64,000 nt of DNA from an uncultured Chitinophagaceae bacterium (GCA_903870685.1 CAIQDX010000008.1:62001-126000), one strand, 5' to 3'. Positions 52,345 to 62,421 are shown, counted from the stretch's first letter. The notes: generated by a model not told the origin, from the sequence alone. Program-made: numbers and translations.

Positions 52345-55212
52345 ATGTTACAGCCTGCAAAAATTTCTATCAGATTGATCGTATTTGGAATTCTGTTTTT
52401 TTGTTTTGGATTTGCATATTCTCAAGAAAATAAAATAGAGGAGATCAATATTTCAAAGGATAGTAATAACATCACTGCATTTTTAATTAATAATAGATCC
52501 AATTTAGTTTCAAATATTCTTCCGGTTGTTTCTTTAGAATTACTAGTCACAAAAAAAGATATTAAGGGGAATACTCAAAATATTTATTTAAAAAAAAGAA
52601 TTAATTCCATCAACAAAATAAAAAATGGAATTAAAATTAGTGTCGTATTTGAAAATAGTAGCACGGATACAATTAATTTAAAAAACATAATTCCGTTCTC
52701 TGTAAATCCTAAAAATGTTTATATAACCGGTAATGGCGAACATGCATTATCAAGAACACATTTATTCGTTCCAAATAAACAACCGGTCAATGTAATTGTG
52801 CCTGATAATGCATGGGAGATGGGGTTTAACACCATTCATTTAAAAGATAGCATTGATGTATTTGGTTTTTCACGACGTAATCGAGAAAGTCTTAAAAAGG
52901 GCAGAGTCAAAAGGTTTGAGACAATGTTATATCCCGGCGGCTCTATTCAGTACACTATTTGGATGGAGACTTTTATGGGCGATTGGCAAAACGGATTATT
53001 AAAAATTTTTCGCGATAGAAAATTATACGATGTAGAAAATTTTGAAGATAGTTTATATCATCGACCGGATTTGCAGTGGATACGAAACGCTTATACCATG
53101 CATTTAATGATGTGTTGGGATAAATTTTTTTATGATCCGATTAAGAATAAATATTTGATTGATGATTTTGTAGCAAGAGGAAATAAATTATATGGCGGCG
53201 ATGATATTATTTCAATATGGCCTACATGGCCAACATTGGGATTAGATCAAAGAAATCAATTTGATCTGTTTAATGATTTACCCGGCGGATTGGATTCTAT
53301 AAAATCAATCAGTGATTATTTGTCTCGACAAAAAAAACATTTATTTGTTTCTTATAATCCATGGGATGTGGATACAAGAACTATAGATCATTATAAAGGA
53401 TTATCATGGTTAATTGATAATACGAAGTCTGACGGTGTTGTGTTGGATACGCAAGGCAGTTCGAGTGTTGCATTACAAAATGCTGCCGATAGTGTTAGAA
53501 AAGGTGTGATCATGTACAGCGAAGGAATGGCGGTGCCAAAGGATATGCAAGGAATTATTGCCGGAAGAGTTCACAATGCATTGTATTATCCACCGATGCT
53601 TAATTTGAATAAATATATACAACCAGGATTTGCAATTTTTAGAGTTGCTGAATTATATAAAGAACCGATCAACAGAGAATTTTGTACAAGTTTTTTTAAT
53701 GGTTATGGAACCGAATTAAATATTATGGCGCCGGGGCAACCGGCTTGGGTTGAACAACAATATGAATTGTTATTTAAAACATCAACATTATTAAAACAGC
53801 TTTCTGATCATTTTAATTCATCAACATCAAAACCATTGATCGAAACAATTCATGATAGTATTTGGGTAAATGAATGGCCAACAAATCAATCAACAGTTTA
53901 TACAATTTATTCTATGATACCCGAAGGTTTTCAAGACCTTTTATTTGAAGTTAAGGCAAAAGAAAATTGGCATTTTGTGGATCTGTATCATCATAAATTA
54001 TTATCTCCTGTTTTAAAAAATAGTAAATATTTTATTGAGGTGGAGACTGACGCTTTTCATAAAAAATATTTAGGCACTAATAATGAAGGTGCTGTGGATT
54101 GTATTTTACATGCCCCGAAATTGATCAACTTAATAAGAAATAATAATCTGCTTACGATTAAAGTGGATTCAAATTTTAAAGCTCAAAATAAAAATTGTAA
54201 GATCAATATTTATAAATCAAATCCAAGCCCTGCAAACAAACCATTTGTTTTTAATTATGCTGATCAGATCATTAATATTGAAAATTATTTTAACAGATTT
54301 GAAGGTTCTTTAATTGTACAAGTCGTTCAGAATTCGGATGACAGAGAAATTCTTTTAGATGAAGATATTGTTGAACTTCCTGCAGGCGAACCAAGACTTA
54401 ATGCTGCAATGATTGAATTTAAAAATGATAAATTAATGATCACTAAAGGAATGGTATCAATTCCTTCAGGTAGTTTTATATTTAAACAAACACATGGTGA
54501 TGATTTTATTCCGTATCCGACTTTCACAGATTCAAGTATCATCCTTTTGAATCATTATTGGATGGATAAATATCCTGTCACCAACAAACAATTTTTTGAG
54601 TTTATAAATGCAAGTAATTATTCTCCAACAGATAAACACAATTATCTTAAACATTGGGTGAATAATAAACCATTGAAAGAAGATCAAAATAAACCGGTGG
54701 TAAATATTAGTTATGAAGATGCAAGTGCATTTGCGAAATTTTATAATAAATCTTTGCCAACTGAAATTGAATGGCAATACGCAGCACAGACTTCTGCATT
54801 AAATGAATGGCCATGGAAACAAGATAAGCCTGTAACCCGAACTTGTGAAGAGATCACTAGCACTTTAAGTGTGGCACATATTAATGGAATCGATAGTGGT
54901 TTATGTAATTTAGGAAACGGCATCTTAGAAAATGTTGGCGCACATCCAAGAGGAATAAATCCTTTTGGTCTTGAAGATCTCGTTGGTTCTGTTTGGCAAT
55001 ACACACAGGATATTTATACTTCAGGAAGTTATCAATATATTATTTTAAAAGGTGGCAGTTATTACAAACCTTCGGGTAGTTGGTGGTATGTGCAAAGTGG
55101 TCCTAGAGAATTAACCTATGCACAGTATTTATTAAGAGTTAGTCAGGGTTTTGAAAGAAATAATACTGTTGGATTTAGATGTGTGATTCGTGACTTATCA
55201 AAAAATAAATAG
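52345..55212 (+). CDS. Glycosidase-like protein fused to a C-terminal FGE/SUMF1-fold domain
   Basis: 955 residues with a signal peptide (IVFGILFFCFGFAYS). Residues ~70-250 are beta-rich. Residues ~230-560 look like a TIM barrel, with SDGVVLDTQGSSS and VIMYSEGM as possible Asp and Glu active-site positions, but I cannot name a GH family. A second beta region follows. Residues ~700-950 match the FGE-sulfatase (SUMF1) fold: IPSGSFIFKQT, MDKYPVTNKQFFEFI, LPTEIEWQYAAQ, GGSYYKPSGSWWYV and TVGFRCVI. The two catalytic cysteines of real formylglycine-generating enzymes are absent (Trp-Trp in that region), so it is unlikely to make formylglycine. It is convergent with the alpha-galactosidase gene. Confidence 0.8.
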   Translation: MLQPAKISIRLIVFGILFFCFGFAYSQENKIEEINISKDSNNITAFLINNRSNLVSNILPVVSLELLVTKKDIKGNTQNIYLKKRINSINKIKNGIKISVVFENSSTDTINLKNIIPFSVNPKNVYITGNGEHALSRTHLFVPNKQPVNVIVPDNAWEMGFNTIHLKDSIDVFGFSRRNRESLKKGRVKRFETMLYPGGSIQYTIWMETFMGDWQNGLLKIFRDRKLYDVENFEDSLYHRPDLQWIRNAYTMHLMMCWDKFFYDPIKNKYLIDDFVARGNKLYGGDDIISIWPTWPTLGLDQRNQFDLFNDLPGGLDSIKSISDYLSRQKKHLFVSYNPWDVDTRTIDHYKGLSWLIDNTKSDGVVLDTQGSSSVALQNAADSVRKGVIMYSEGMAVPKDMQGIIAGRVHNALYYPPMLNLNKYIQPGFAIFRVAELYKEPINREFCTSFFNGYGTELNIMAPGQPAWVEQQYELLFKTSTLLKQLSDHFNSSTSKPLIETIHDSIWVNEWPTNQSTVYTIYSMIPEGFQDLLFEVKAKENWHFVDLYHHKLLSPVLKNSKYFIEVETDAFHKKYLGTNNEGAVDCILHAPKLINLIRNNNLLTIKVDSNFKAQNKNCKINIYKSNPSPANKPFVFNYADQIINIENYFNRFEGSLIVQVVQNSDDREILLDEDIVELPAGEPRLNAAMIEFKNDKLMITKGMVSIPSGSFIFKQTHGDDFIPYPTFTDSSIILLNHYWMDKYPVTNKQFFEFINASNYSPTDKHNYLKHWVNNKPLKEDQNKPVVNISYEDASAFAKFYNKSLPTEIEWQYAAQTSALNEWPWKQDKPVTRTCEEITSTLSVAHINGIDSGLCNLGNGILENVGAHPRGINPFGLEDLVGSVWQYTQDIYTSGSYQYIILKGGSYYKPSGSWWYVQSGPRELTYAQYLLRVSQGFERNNTVGFRCVIRDLSKNK

Positions 55213-55239
55213 TAACTGCAAAATAAAATTCATCAATTT

Positions 55240-57312
55240 TTATTGATGTTTTTCTTGATAATTTATTTTCCAGTTGATAAGTCCGCTTATATTTCCGGAT
55301 TCAAAAATTATTTTTCGAACATTGGCTTCTTTGCTTGTTTTAAATTTAATTTCTTTATCGGTATCGATCGAATTCATTACAAAGTTTTCCGGTTCATACA
55401 AATAAATAATGTATTCATCTCCTGCAACAACTTCGCTACTGCCAATTAATGAATTATTTTTCCATTGTACATCTTTCAATTCGTAACCGCCACAACTAAT
55501 ATGACGATTGGTTGAAAGCAATTGTGGATGATTCTGTTTTTCGCGAAAACAAAATACCTGGCATTTATAATTTGTATCAATTGCTTCCGGCTCAAATTGT
55601 TTTTTAAAACTGCCGATGAATTTCTTTGTCCAGAATTCAAAAATCAGGTACTGTTTGTTTTCATCCAAACCAAGATCTTTAAACGGAATTATTTTATCTC
55701 TTTCATCTAATCTGCCCAAAACAATCCAATCTTCAAATGGTTTATTTATTTCTAAAGAAAATAAACCGGTAGTTGTAGAAACGCTTGCATCAAAAGGTCT
55801 TGCACCGCTGCCACTCATTTCAACATCAGCTAAATTTATTAATGACGATTTAGAAGGATCAACATCATAAACTTGTCCGGGTTGTGTAAATAAAACAGGA
55901 ATACTTCTTTTTGCAGCTTCAATTAAAAATGAGTTATTATATTTTTCGGGTTTATCTGTCAACATAAAAATAGAACCGGTTAAAGATGTTGCCGTACAAC
56001 TTCTGAAAGCTTCTTTATCACTCAATTCAATATGATCAGGATCATTTCTCCAAATAATATTGTTGTATGAATTAAATTGTGCAAGACCTGCATAACTGTA
56101 ACCGTCATTACCTATGCGGCAGCCATCAACAACTCCAACCAATTCTGGACGAATGCCCCAACAAGCCAATAAAAAATTATCAGCACCAATTTCTTTGCGA
56201 ACTGCTTTTACAATATTTCTGTAAGCTTCGTTTCTGTTATATTTTTTCGTTTTAAAATAATCAGCATAATAATTATAACCTTCGTATTTTAAATGACGCA
56301 AAGCATCGAGTTTAAAATATTGCCAACCATCCTCTTTCAATCCTTTATAAACCGGACTTATTAATTCTTTAATTGTTTGAGGGTTTGAACCATCCATTAC
56401 ATAACCAACCCAATTTCCAAAAGCAGGAGCATTATTATTTTGTACAAATAAATTTTTGTTTTTAAAAGCATTTGCAGAATCAGCAAAGGAAACATTGGTC
56501 CAAATAGCAGGAATTAATCTTCTTGATTTGATATAATTGGCTACACTTTTTAATCCCGAAGGAAACTTTTCATTTGCCTTTAACCAGGTAGCAGGTAATC
56601 CAATGGGTGATTGCTGATAGCCATCATCGATCTGCAAATAGTTCAACCCAAATGGTTGCAACTTTTCACTGATAACATCGGCTGTTTTTTTTATGTCTGT
56701 TTCTGTGATCTTATCAAAATAAGCAAACCAACTGCACCAACCTGCTACAGATTTTTTCCAAACACTATATTGCGAAGGATTAAAATATTCGAGTGATCTA
56801 TGCTTTTGATAATAATGTGGCAAAAAGCGAATAATGATTTCGCGACCTTTTATTTCAACATCGTATTGCTGTTTTTCTCTGGGAGTTATTTTAGTCTTGG
56901 CAATAGCAACATCAAAGGATAACAGCCAATCTTCTCTTCGATTATACACTGCATTATTCACCAAATTATTACTTTGTCCAACAACATGACGAACTACTTG
57001 AAGTCCTTTATCAGGTGCAACACTTTCACATGCAATACTTTCATCAGTTCCATTTATGATACCGTTTAATTCCAATAAATTTCCATTATCAGCATTTATA
57101 GAAATTGTTTGATACGAAGCCTGATTAATTACTTGTTGATTTTGTTGAAAACGATAATGTAAAGATTTTGAAGAAAGCCTTCCAGAATAAATAAGTTTCC
57201 CTTGATAACTTATTGTCAAAATGTTTTTCTTAAAAACAATAACAGCTTTATCTTGAGCATCAAGTGATGTTCTGAAAAGAATTAAAATGCAGAGAAAAAA
57301 TATTTTTTTCAT
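55240..57312 (-). CDS. Alpha-galactosidase-like glycoside hydrolase (GH36 type)
   Basis: 690 residues with a signal peptide ending near residue 19. The N-terminal beta-sandwich is followed by a (beta/alpha)8 barrel from ~190 (GWCSWFAYFDKITETDI, then NYLQIDDGYQ). The likely nucleophile is Asp336 in YFKLDALRHL, and the acid/base is Asp403 in GCRIGNDGYS, both in the positions used by clan GH-D enzymes. A C-terminal beta domain completes it. It probably releases terminal alpha-galactose from oligosaccharides or glycans; raffinose-synthase-like members are the main alternative. It is divergent from the SDR gene. Confidence 0.85.
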   Translation of the reverse strand: MKKIFFLCILILFRTSLDAQDKAVIVFKKNILTISYQGKLIYSGRLSSKSLHYRFQQNQQVINQASYQTISINADNGNLLELNGIINGTDESIACESVAPDKGLQVVRHVVGQSNNLVNNAVYNRREDWLLSFDVAIAKTKITPREKQQYDVEIKGREIIIRFLPHYYQKHRSLEYFNPSQYSVWKKSVAGWCSWFAYFDKITETDIKKTADVISEKLQPFGLNYLQIDDGYQQSPIGLPATWLKANEKFPSGLKSVANYIKSRRLIPAIWTNVSFADSANAFKNKNLFVQNNNAPAFGNWVGYVMDGSNPQTIKELISPVYKGLKEDGWQYFKLDALRHLKYEGYNYYADYFKTKKYNRNEAYRNIVKAVRKEIGADNFLLACWGIRPELVGVVDGCRIGNDGYSYAGLAQFNSYNNIIWRNDPDHIELSDKEAFRSCTATSLTGSIFMLTDKPEKYNNSFLIEAAKRSIPVLFTQPGQVYDVDPSKSSLINLADVEMSGSGARPFDASVSTTTGLFSLEINKPFEDWIVLGRLDERDKIIPFKDLGLDENKQYLIFEFWTKKFIGSFKKQFEPEAIDTNYKCQVFCFREKQNHPQLLSTNRHISCGGYELKDVQWKNNSLIGSSEVVAGDEYIIYLYEPENFVMNSIDTDKEIKFKTSKEANVRKIIFESGNISGLINWKINYQEKHQ

Positions 57313-57543
57313 GGTTACAATCGGTGTTTTGGCGATTTCAAAATTAATGTACTAATCTTGAATGAGTTTTAATTTCTTGTTGATGATTTTTAAATTAAAA
57401 GGTCAAATTATTAGTTATATATTCGAAATTCTTTCAAATCTGAAAACCATTTCATCGAATAATGCAATCAATTTAAATAGTATTGATAATTTAGACTTAA
57501 TTTAATCAATCAATGATAAACTAAATCTCAAAAAATACTGAAC

Positions 57544-58368
57544 ATGAAAAATGAAACATCAAAACTTTTTTCAGTTAAAAACAAAGTTGTTATAATAACA
57601 GGCGGCACCGGTATTTTGGGTGGGGGAATTGCAAAATATTTAGCAAGTGAGTCTGCTAAAGTTGTGATATTAGGTAGGAATATTGAACAAGGTGAACAGT
57701 TATTAAAAGAAATAAAACAAAATGGAGGGGAAGCGATTTTTTTAACTACAGATGTTTTATCAAAAGAAAAACTGGAAGAAAATAAAAAAACTATCCTTAA
57801 AACTTATGGCAGAATTGATGTTTTGTTAAATGCAGCCGGTGGTAATATTCCAGGGGCAACTATTGCACCCGATAAAACTTTTTTTGATCTTGAAATTGAT
57901 GCTTTTAAGAAAGTTGTGGACTTGAATTTGTTTGGTACAATAATACCCACAATGGTTTTTGCCGAAGTAATGAGTAAACAAAAAGAAGGAGTGATCGTTA
58001 ACTTTACTTCTGAAGCTGCACTTCGTCCATTGACCAGAGTAATAGGATACGCTGCAACAAAATCTGCTATCTCCAATTTTACAAAATCACTTGCTACAGA
58101 ATTGGCGGTAAAATTTAGCTCCAAAATTAGAGTGAATGCCCTAGCGCCAGGCTTCTTTTTAACGGAACAAAACAGAACTTTATTAACTAATCCTGATGGT
58201 TCTTATACCGACAGAGCCAAGGCTATTATTGCACATACTCCTTTTGGAAGATTTGGTGAACCTGACGAATTGTTTGGAACGATTCAATATTTAATAAGTG
58301 ATGCATCAAAATTTGTTACAGGAACAGTAGCAATTGTTGATGGAGGCTTTGATGCATTTTCTATTTAA
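57544..58368 (+). CDS. SDR-family oxidoreductase (D-mannonate oxidoreductase-like)
   Basis: 274 residues. The Rossmann motif TGGTGILGGG is at residues 19-28 and NAAGG at 96-100. The catalytic triad is Ser156, Tyr169 and Lys173 (YAATK), and the dinucleotide-binding APGFF loop is present. The N-terminus (LFSVKNKVVIITGGTGILGGGIA) and the long NIPGATIAPDKTFFDL loop resemble the SDR-type fructuronate/mannonate reductases of Bacteroidota, so uronate catabolism is possible. Substrate is uncertain. Confidence 0.85.
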   Translation: MKNETSKLFSVKNKVVIITGGTGILGGGIAKYLASESAKVVILGRNIEQGEQLLKEIKQNGGEAIFLTTDVLSKEKLEENKKTILKTYGRIDVLLNAAGGNIPGATIAPDKTFFDLEIDAFKKVVDLNLFGTIIPTMVFAEVMSKQKEGVIVNFTSEAALRPLTRVIGYAATKSAISNFTKSLATELAVKFSSKIRVNALAPGFFLTEQNRTLLTNPDGSYTDRAKAIIAHTPFGRFGEPDELFGTIQYLISDASKFVTGTVAIVDGGFDAFSI

Positions 58369-58519
58369 AAAAATCTTTGAAAAGTAAAAGAATAAGTAGT
58401 AATGAATAAAACAAAAGTCATAAAAATGTATTGTTATTTATCTTAGTTGATTTATTAAGATATTTTCATTTTTATATTCGTAAAAGGATAATTGTAAAAA
58501 ACTTTATAAAAAATTGTTT

Positions 58520-59923
58520 ATGAAATTGTATAGCAAAATTTGTGTCATTCTTTTAGTGTTTGTAAACATTTCTTTGGCTCAAAATCAAATTCCCAAATGG
58601 GAAAATCTTTTTAATGGGAAAGATCTGAAAGGTTGGAAATTATTAAATGGTAAAGCAAGTTATACAGTTGAGAATGGTGAAATAGTGGGTAGAACTGTTC
58701 CCAACCAGCCCAATACTTTTTTGGCCACAGAAAAAGTATATGGGGATTTTATTTTTGAAGTTGATTTTAAAGTTGATGTGCACATGAATTCGGGCGTGCA
58801 ATTCAGAAGTGAAATAAAAGATGAAAAAGATAAATGTTTAGTAACAGATAAAAGAACTCCAGAAAGAGTTCATGGTTATCAAATGGAAATTGATCCATCA
58901 CCGAGAGCATGGAGTGGTGGAATTTATGATGAAGCAAGAAGAGGTTGGTTATATCCGATGGAATATAACCCTGAAGCAAAATCTGCGTTTAAAAATAATC
59001 AATGGAATCATTATCGTATTGAATGTATCGGCAATAGTATCAGAACTTGGGTCAATGGAACTCCATGTGCGCACTTGATTGATGATATGACACCTAAAGG
59101 TTTTATAGCTTTACAAGTGCATCAAATATCTGATGCTAAAGATGCGGGTGAAGAAGTTCGTTGGAAAAATGTTCGTATTCAAACAAAAAATTTAAAAGCT
59201 TCAGCAGCTGATAATTTATTTGTCGTAAATACTATTCCAAATAATATTTCTGATGAAGAAAAAAAACAAGGTGTAAAATTATTATGGGATGGAAAAACTT
59301 CAACCGGTTGGAGAAGTGCTTATAAAACTACTTTTCCTGATTCAACCTGGTATATAAAAGATGGAACATTAAATGTGAAAGGTGGTAAAGGTGCTGAGTC
59401 AACAAACGGTGGCGACATTGTTACTATTCAGGAATTTCATGCATTTGATCTGCAATTCGAATTTCAAATAACTGATACTGCAAATAGTGGCGTAAAATAT
59501 TTTGTAACTGAAAAAGAAAATAATGCTGGCTCTGCCATTGGTTTAGAATATCAAATATTAGATGATGATAAACATCCTGATGCAAAATTGGGAAGTATCG
59601 GCAATCGGATGATGGCATCTCTGTATGATTTAATTCCTGCCCAAAAAATTTATGGTAGTAATAATGAACGAAGAGAAAAAATTCCTGTTGGGGAATGGAA
59701 TAGAGGAAGAATTATGGTATATCCTGATGGAAAAGTTGAACATTGGATCAATGGCTGGAAAGTTTTAGAATATCAAAGGGGAACACAATATTTTTATGCA
59801 TTAGTTGCCAAAAGTAAGTTTGTAAAATGGCCAAACTTTGGCATGGCAGAGAAAGGTCATATTCTTTTACAGGAACATGGGACTCATGTTGCATTTCGGA
59901 GTATAAAAATTAAAGAACTATAA
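58520..59923 (+). CDS. Secreted protein with two DUF1080 (3-keto-glycoside hydrolase-like) domains
   Basis: 468 residues including the ATG at 58520; a TTG two codons earlier is possible. The signal peptide ends near residue 20 (VFVNISLAQ). Two jelly-roll DUF1080 domains follow, at ~25-225 (WENLFNGKDLKGWKLLNGKASYTVENGEIVG) and ~250-467 (KLLWDGKTSTGWRS), each with the family-typical NSGVQFRSE or NSGVKYFVTE segment. DUF1080 proteins include 3-keto-disaccharide hydrolases that act after 3-oxidation of sugars. It lies between the SDR and hydrolase genes in the same direction. Confidence 0.88.
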   Translation: MKLYSKICVILLVFVNISLAQNQIPKWENLFNGKDLKGWKLLNGKASYTVENGEIVGRTVPNQPNTFLATEKVYGDFIFEVDFKVDVHMNSGVQFRSEIKDEKDKCLVTDKRTPERVHGYQMEIDPSPRAWSGGIYDEARRGWLYPMEYNPEAKSAFKNNQWNHYRIECIGNSIRTWVNGTPCAHLIDDMTPKGFIALQVHQISDAKDAGEEVRWKNVRIQTKNLKASAADNLFVVNTIPNNISDEEKKQGVKLLWDGKTSTGWRSAYKTTFPDSTWYIKDGTLNVKGGKGAESTNGGDIVTIQEFHAFDLQFEFQITDTANSGVKYFVTEKENNAGSAIGLEYQILDDDKHPDAKLGSIGNRMMASLYDLIPAQKIYGSNNERREKIPVGEWNRGRIMVYPDGKVEHWINGWKVLEYQRGTQYFYALVAKSKFVKWPNFGMAEKGHILLQEHGTHVAFRSIKIKEL

Positions 59924-60059
59924 TTTTAAAATACTTATCAATTTAGCATTACAGACGGATTCATTTAATACACTATTAATAAAGTAGTCTTGCTTCTTTT
60001 AATTAAATTGTATGATAATTTAATTTTGAAATAAATTTTAATCTTTTAATTATCTCATC

Positions 60060-61154
60060 ATGCTATTAAAGTATAAGAAAATAATTTGTGTCATTTTTTC
60101 ATTGATGTTATTACTTCTGTTTTCGAAGACTATTTTTTCTCAAAAAGTTGTTCCATATCAGGAAGATTCATTTGTATTAAAAGATTTTAAATTCAGTGAT
60201 GGCTCTATGCTTGATTCATTGCGATTGCATTATTATTATGTTGGGAAGCCACATGTAAATAAGCAGGGACAGATTGATAATGCAGTTCTTATCATGCATG
60301 GAACAGGAGGAAGCGGTCAGAATTTTTTGACAGAAAATTTCGCTGGCCAATTATTTAAAACCGGGCAAATATTAGATGCCGATAAGTATTTTATTATTTT
60401 ACCTGACGGGATTGGTCATGGAAAATCAAGTAAACCAAGCGAAGGATTAAGAATGAAATTTCCTGCTTATACTTATGATGATATGGTTGATGCTGATTAT
60501 TTATTATTGACAAAACATTTGAATGTTCAGCATGCAAGATTAATAATGGGAACATCGATGGGAGGAATGCATACTTGGGTATGGGCTTATAGATATCCTA
60601 ATTTTATGGACGCATTGATGCCTTTAGCAAGTTTGCCAATTGAAATTGCAGGAAGAAACAGGATACTTAGAAAAATGATAATTGATGCAATAAAAGAAGA
60701 TCCATCATGGAATAATGGTAACTATGTTCAACAACCTGCAACAGGATTAAAACATGCTTTAGATATTTTGATGATCATGTCGAGTGTTCCCTTGCAATGG
60801 CAAAAAGATGCACCTACTAAAAATGCTGCCGAACAGTTTCTGGATAAATATCTAATTAATGCTGCAAAGGGAAAAGATGCCAATGATATGATCTATCAGT
60901 TCGATGCTTCTCGGGAATATAACCCTGCACCTTATCTTCAAAAAATAAAAGCACCATTGCTTGCCATAAATTCTGCTGATGATCAAATAAATCCTCCCGA
61001 ATTAAAAGTATTAGATACTGCGATATTAAAAGTATCGAAAGGTAGATATGTTTTATTGCCTATCACTTCAGAAACAAGAGGACATGGAACTCATTCTCTC
61101 CCTAAAATATGGGGTAATTATCTAAAGGAATTACTGAAAGAAACAGAACGTTAA
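60060..61154 (+). CDS. Secreted alpha/beta hydrolase (homoserine acetyltransferase-like fold)
   Basis: 364 residues with a signal peptide or anchor (VIFSLMLLLLFSKTIFSQ). The oxyanion region is MHGTGGSG (~79-86), the nucleophile is Ser166 in MGTSMGGMHTW, and the Asp and His come from NSADDQINPPE and RGHGTHSLP near the C-terminus. The GTSMGG elbow and overall spacing fit the MetX-like branch, but export and context argue for an esterase rather than homoserine acetylation. Confidence 0.82.
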   Translation: MLLKYKKIICVIFSLMLLLLFSKTIFSQKVVPYQEDSFVLKDFKFSDGSMLDSLRLHYYYVGKPHVNKQGQIDNAVLIMHGTGGSGQNFLTENFAGQLFKTGQILDADKYFIILPDGIGHGKSSKPSEGLRMKFPAYTYDDMVDADYLLLTKHLNVQHARLIMGTSMGGMHTWVWAYRYPNFMDALMPLASLPIEIAGRNRILRKMIIDAIKEDPSWNNGNYVQQPATGLKHALDILMIMSSVPLQWQKDAPTKNAAEQFLDKYLINAAKGKDANDMIYQFDASREYNPAPYLQKIKAPLLAINSADDQINPPELKVLDTAILKVSKGRYVLLPITSETRGHGTHSLPKIWGNYLKELLKETER

Positions 61155-61241
61155 TAATAAGTTTAAGAACGAACTGAAAATATTATTTCTGCTTGATGAA
61201 GATTAATATTGTGCGAATCAAAAAATTGTTAAAACTTATTT

Positions 61242-62084
61242 ATGAGTAACATTAATACACTCGGCAGCTTTAAAAATTTCACAGATAATTTAGATCATCA
61301 AGATTTTCTGATGCCTGTATTATTTATCGGGCATGGTTCTCCCATGAATGGAATTGAAGACACGGAATTCAGCAGGAGATGGGCTTCCATGGCAAAAGAG
61401 ATTCCCGTTCCGGCAGCAGTGTTGGTGGTTTCTGCTCATTGGTTTACCAAAGGCACGCATATTACTGCAATGGATTTTCCAAAAACAATTCATGACTTTG
61501 GTGGCTTTCCAAAAGAATTATTTGAAGTACAATATCCTGCTCCGGGTAATACTGCTTTGGCAAAAGAAACAGCATCAATGATTCATTCAACCAATGTTGG
61601 ACTATCGCACGATTGGGGTTTGGATCATGGCACCTGGACTGTTGTTCGGCACATGTATCCCCAAGCAAATATTCCTGTTTTGCAATTAAGTATTGATTAT
61701 ACAAAAGACACAAAATATCATTACGATTTGGCGAAAGAAATTTATGGATTACGAAAGAAGGGAGTTTTGATAATTGGTAGCGGTAATATGGTTCATAATT
61801 TAAGAATGGTTGCTTGGGATAAATTAAATGAGCCTGAATATGGTTATGATTGGGCAAAACAAATGAATCAAACATTTAAAGAATTAATTACAAATGGCAG
61901 CGACGATAAATTAATTCAATATCAAAATTTAGGTAAAGAAGCTTTATTGTCTATCCCAACACCCGAACATTATTTACCCTTGATATATACTTTAGGATTA
62001 AAAGGAAAAACTGAAACCGTTTCTTTCTTTAATGATAAAGCTGTTGGAGGTTCTTTAACAATGACATCGGTTAAGTTTGGTTAA
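61242..62084 (+). CDS. 4,5-DOPA dioxygenase extradiol-like (LigB family)
   Basis: 280 residues. The metal site of class III extradiol dioxygenases is formed by His31 (FIGHGSPMN), His66 (VSAHWFT) and a third His near 124-129 (LSHDWGLDHGTW). YgiD homologues open L-DOPA rings. No signal peptide is present. It is the last gene of the plus-strand run before the terminator at 62167, and its link to neighbouring carbohydrate genes is unclear. Confidence 0.88.
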   Translation: MSNINTLGSFKNFTDNLDHQDFLMPVLFIGHGSPMNGIEDTEFSRRWASMAKEIPVPAAVLVVSAHWFTKGTHITAMDFPKTIHDFGGFPKELFEVQYPAPGNTALAKETASMIHSTNVGLSHDWGLDHGTWTVVRHMYPQANIPVLQLSIDYTKDTKYHYDLAKEIYGLRKKGVLIIGSGNMVHNLRMVAWDKLNEPEYGYDWAKQMNQTFKELITNGSDDKLIQYQNLGKEALLSIPTPEHYLPLIYTLGLKGKTETVSFFNDKAVGGSLTMTSVKFG

Positions 62085-62166
62085 TTAAATTATTTCATGA
62101 ATTAGTTATAGATTTTTTTAAATCGAATCAACATCTCAAAGACTGAATATTATTGAATAACAAAAC

Positions 62167-62195
62167 AAAAGCCTCAAGTTAATCTTGAGGCTTTT
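62167..62195. terminator. Strong terminator after the LigB-type gene
   Basis: AAAAGCCTCAAG (62167-62178), loop TTAAT, CTTGAGGCTTTT (62184-62195) gives a 12-bp perfect stem that extends with further A/T pairs on both sides. It can act in both directions. Confidence 0.92.
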
Positions 62196-62250
62196 GTTTG
62201 TATTTTCTAGGGGTATTGCAATTTTCTTTTAAAGAAAGGTATACTAAGAT

Positions 62251-62421
62251 TTAAACAATTTGTTTTTTGTCAAATGTTTTGTGTAAAATGTGCGTCTCTG
62301 TTTTTTTGGATTTTAAATGATAATCCTTTCCGTATGTTTGAGTCATATATATTTTGTATTTATGCTCATTTAAAAAGTACCAACCAATGTAATAATCAAA
62401 ATACCAAATTAGTGTTTTCAT
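62251..62421 (-). CDS. Candidate small protein of 56 residues (unknown function)
   Basis: An ATG at 62421 opens a 57-codon frame to the TAA at 62251. The product starts MKTLIWYFDYYIGWYFLNEH, is rich in aromatic residues, and ends in a Lys/His-rich half (GKDYHLKSKKTETHILHK). The composition is protein-like rather than random AT translation. It sits alone in the 479-base gap between the LigB-type gene and the kinase, whose terminator is just upstream of it. I recognise no family, and it may be spurious. Confidence 0.4.
   Translation of the reverse strand: MKTLIWYFDYYIGWYFLNEHKYKIYMTQTYGKDYHLKSKKTETHILHKTFDKKQIV

Noticed and set aside
52345-55212. An active formylglycine-generating enzyme
   Set aside because: The fold is there but the two catalytic cysteines are missing, and no sulfatase gene is in the window.
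49733-62084. A classical polysaccharide utilisation locus
   Set aside because: Neither TonB receptor in the window is paired with a SusD gene, and the regulators normally found in PULs are absent.
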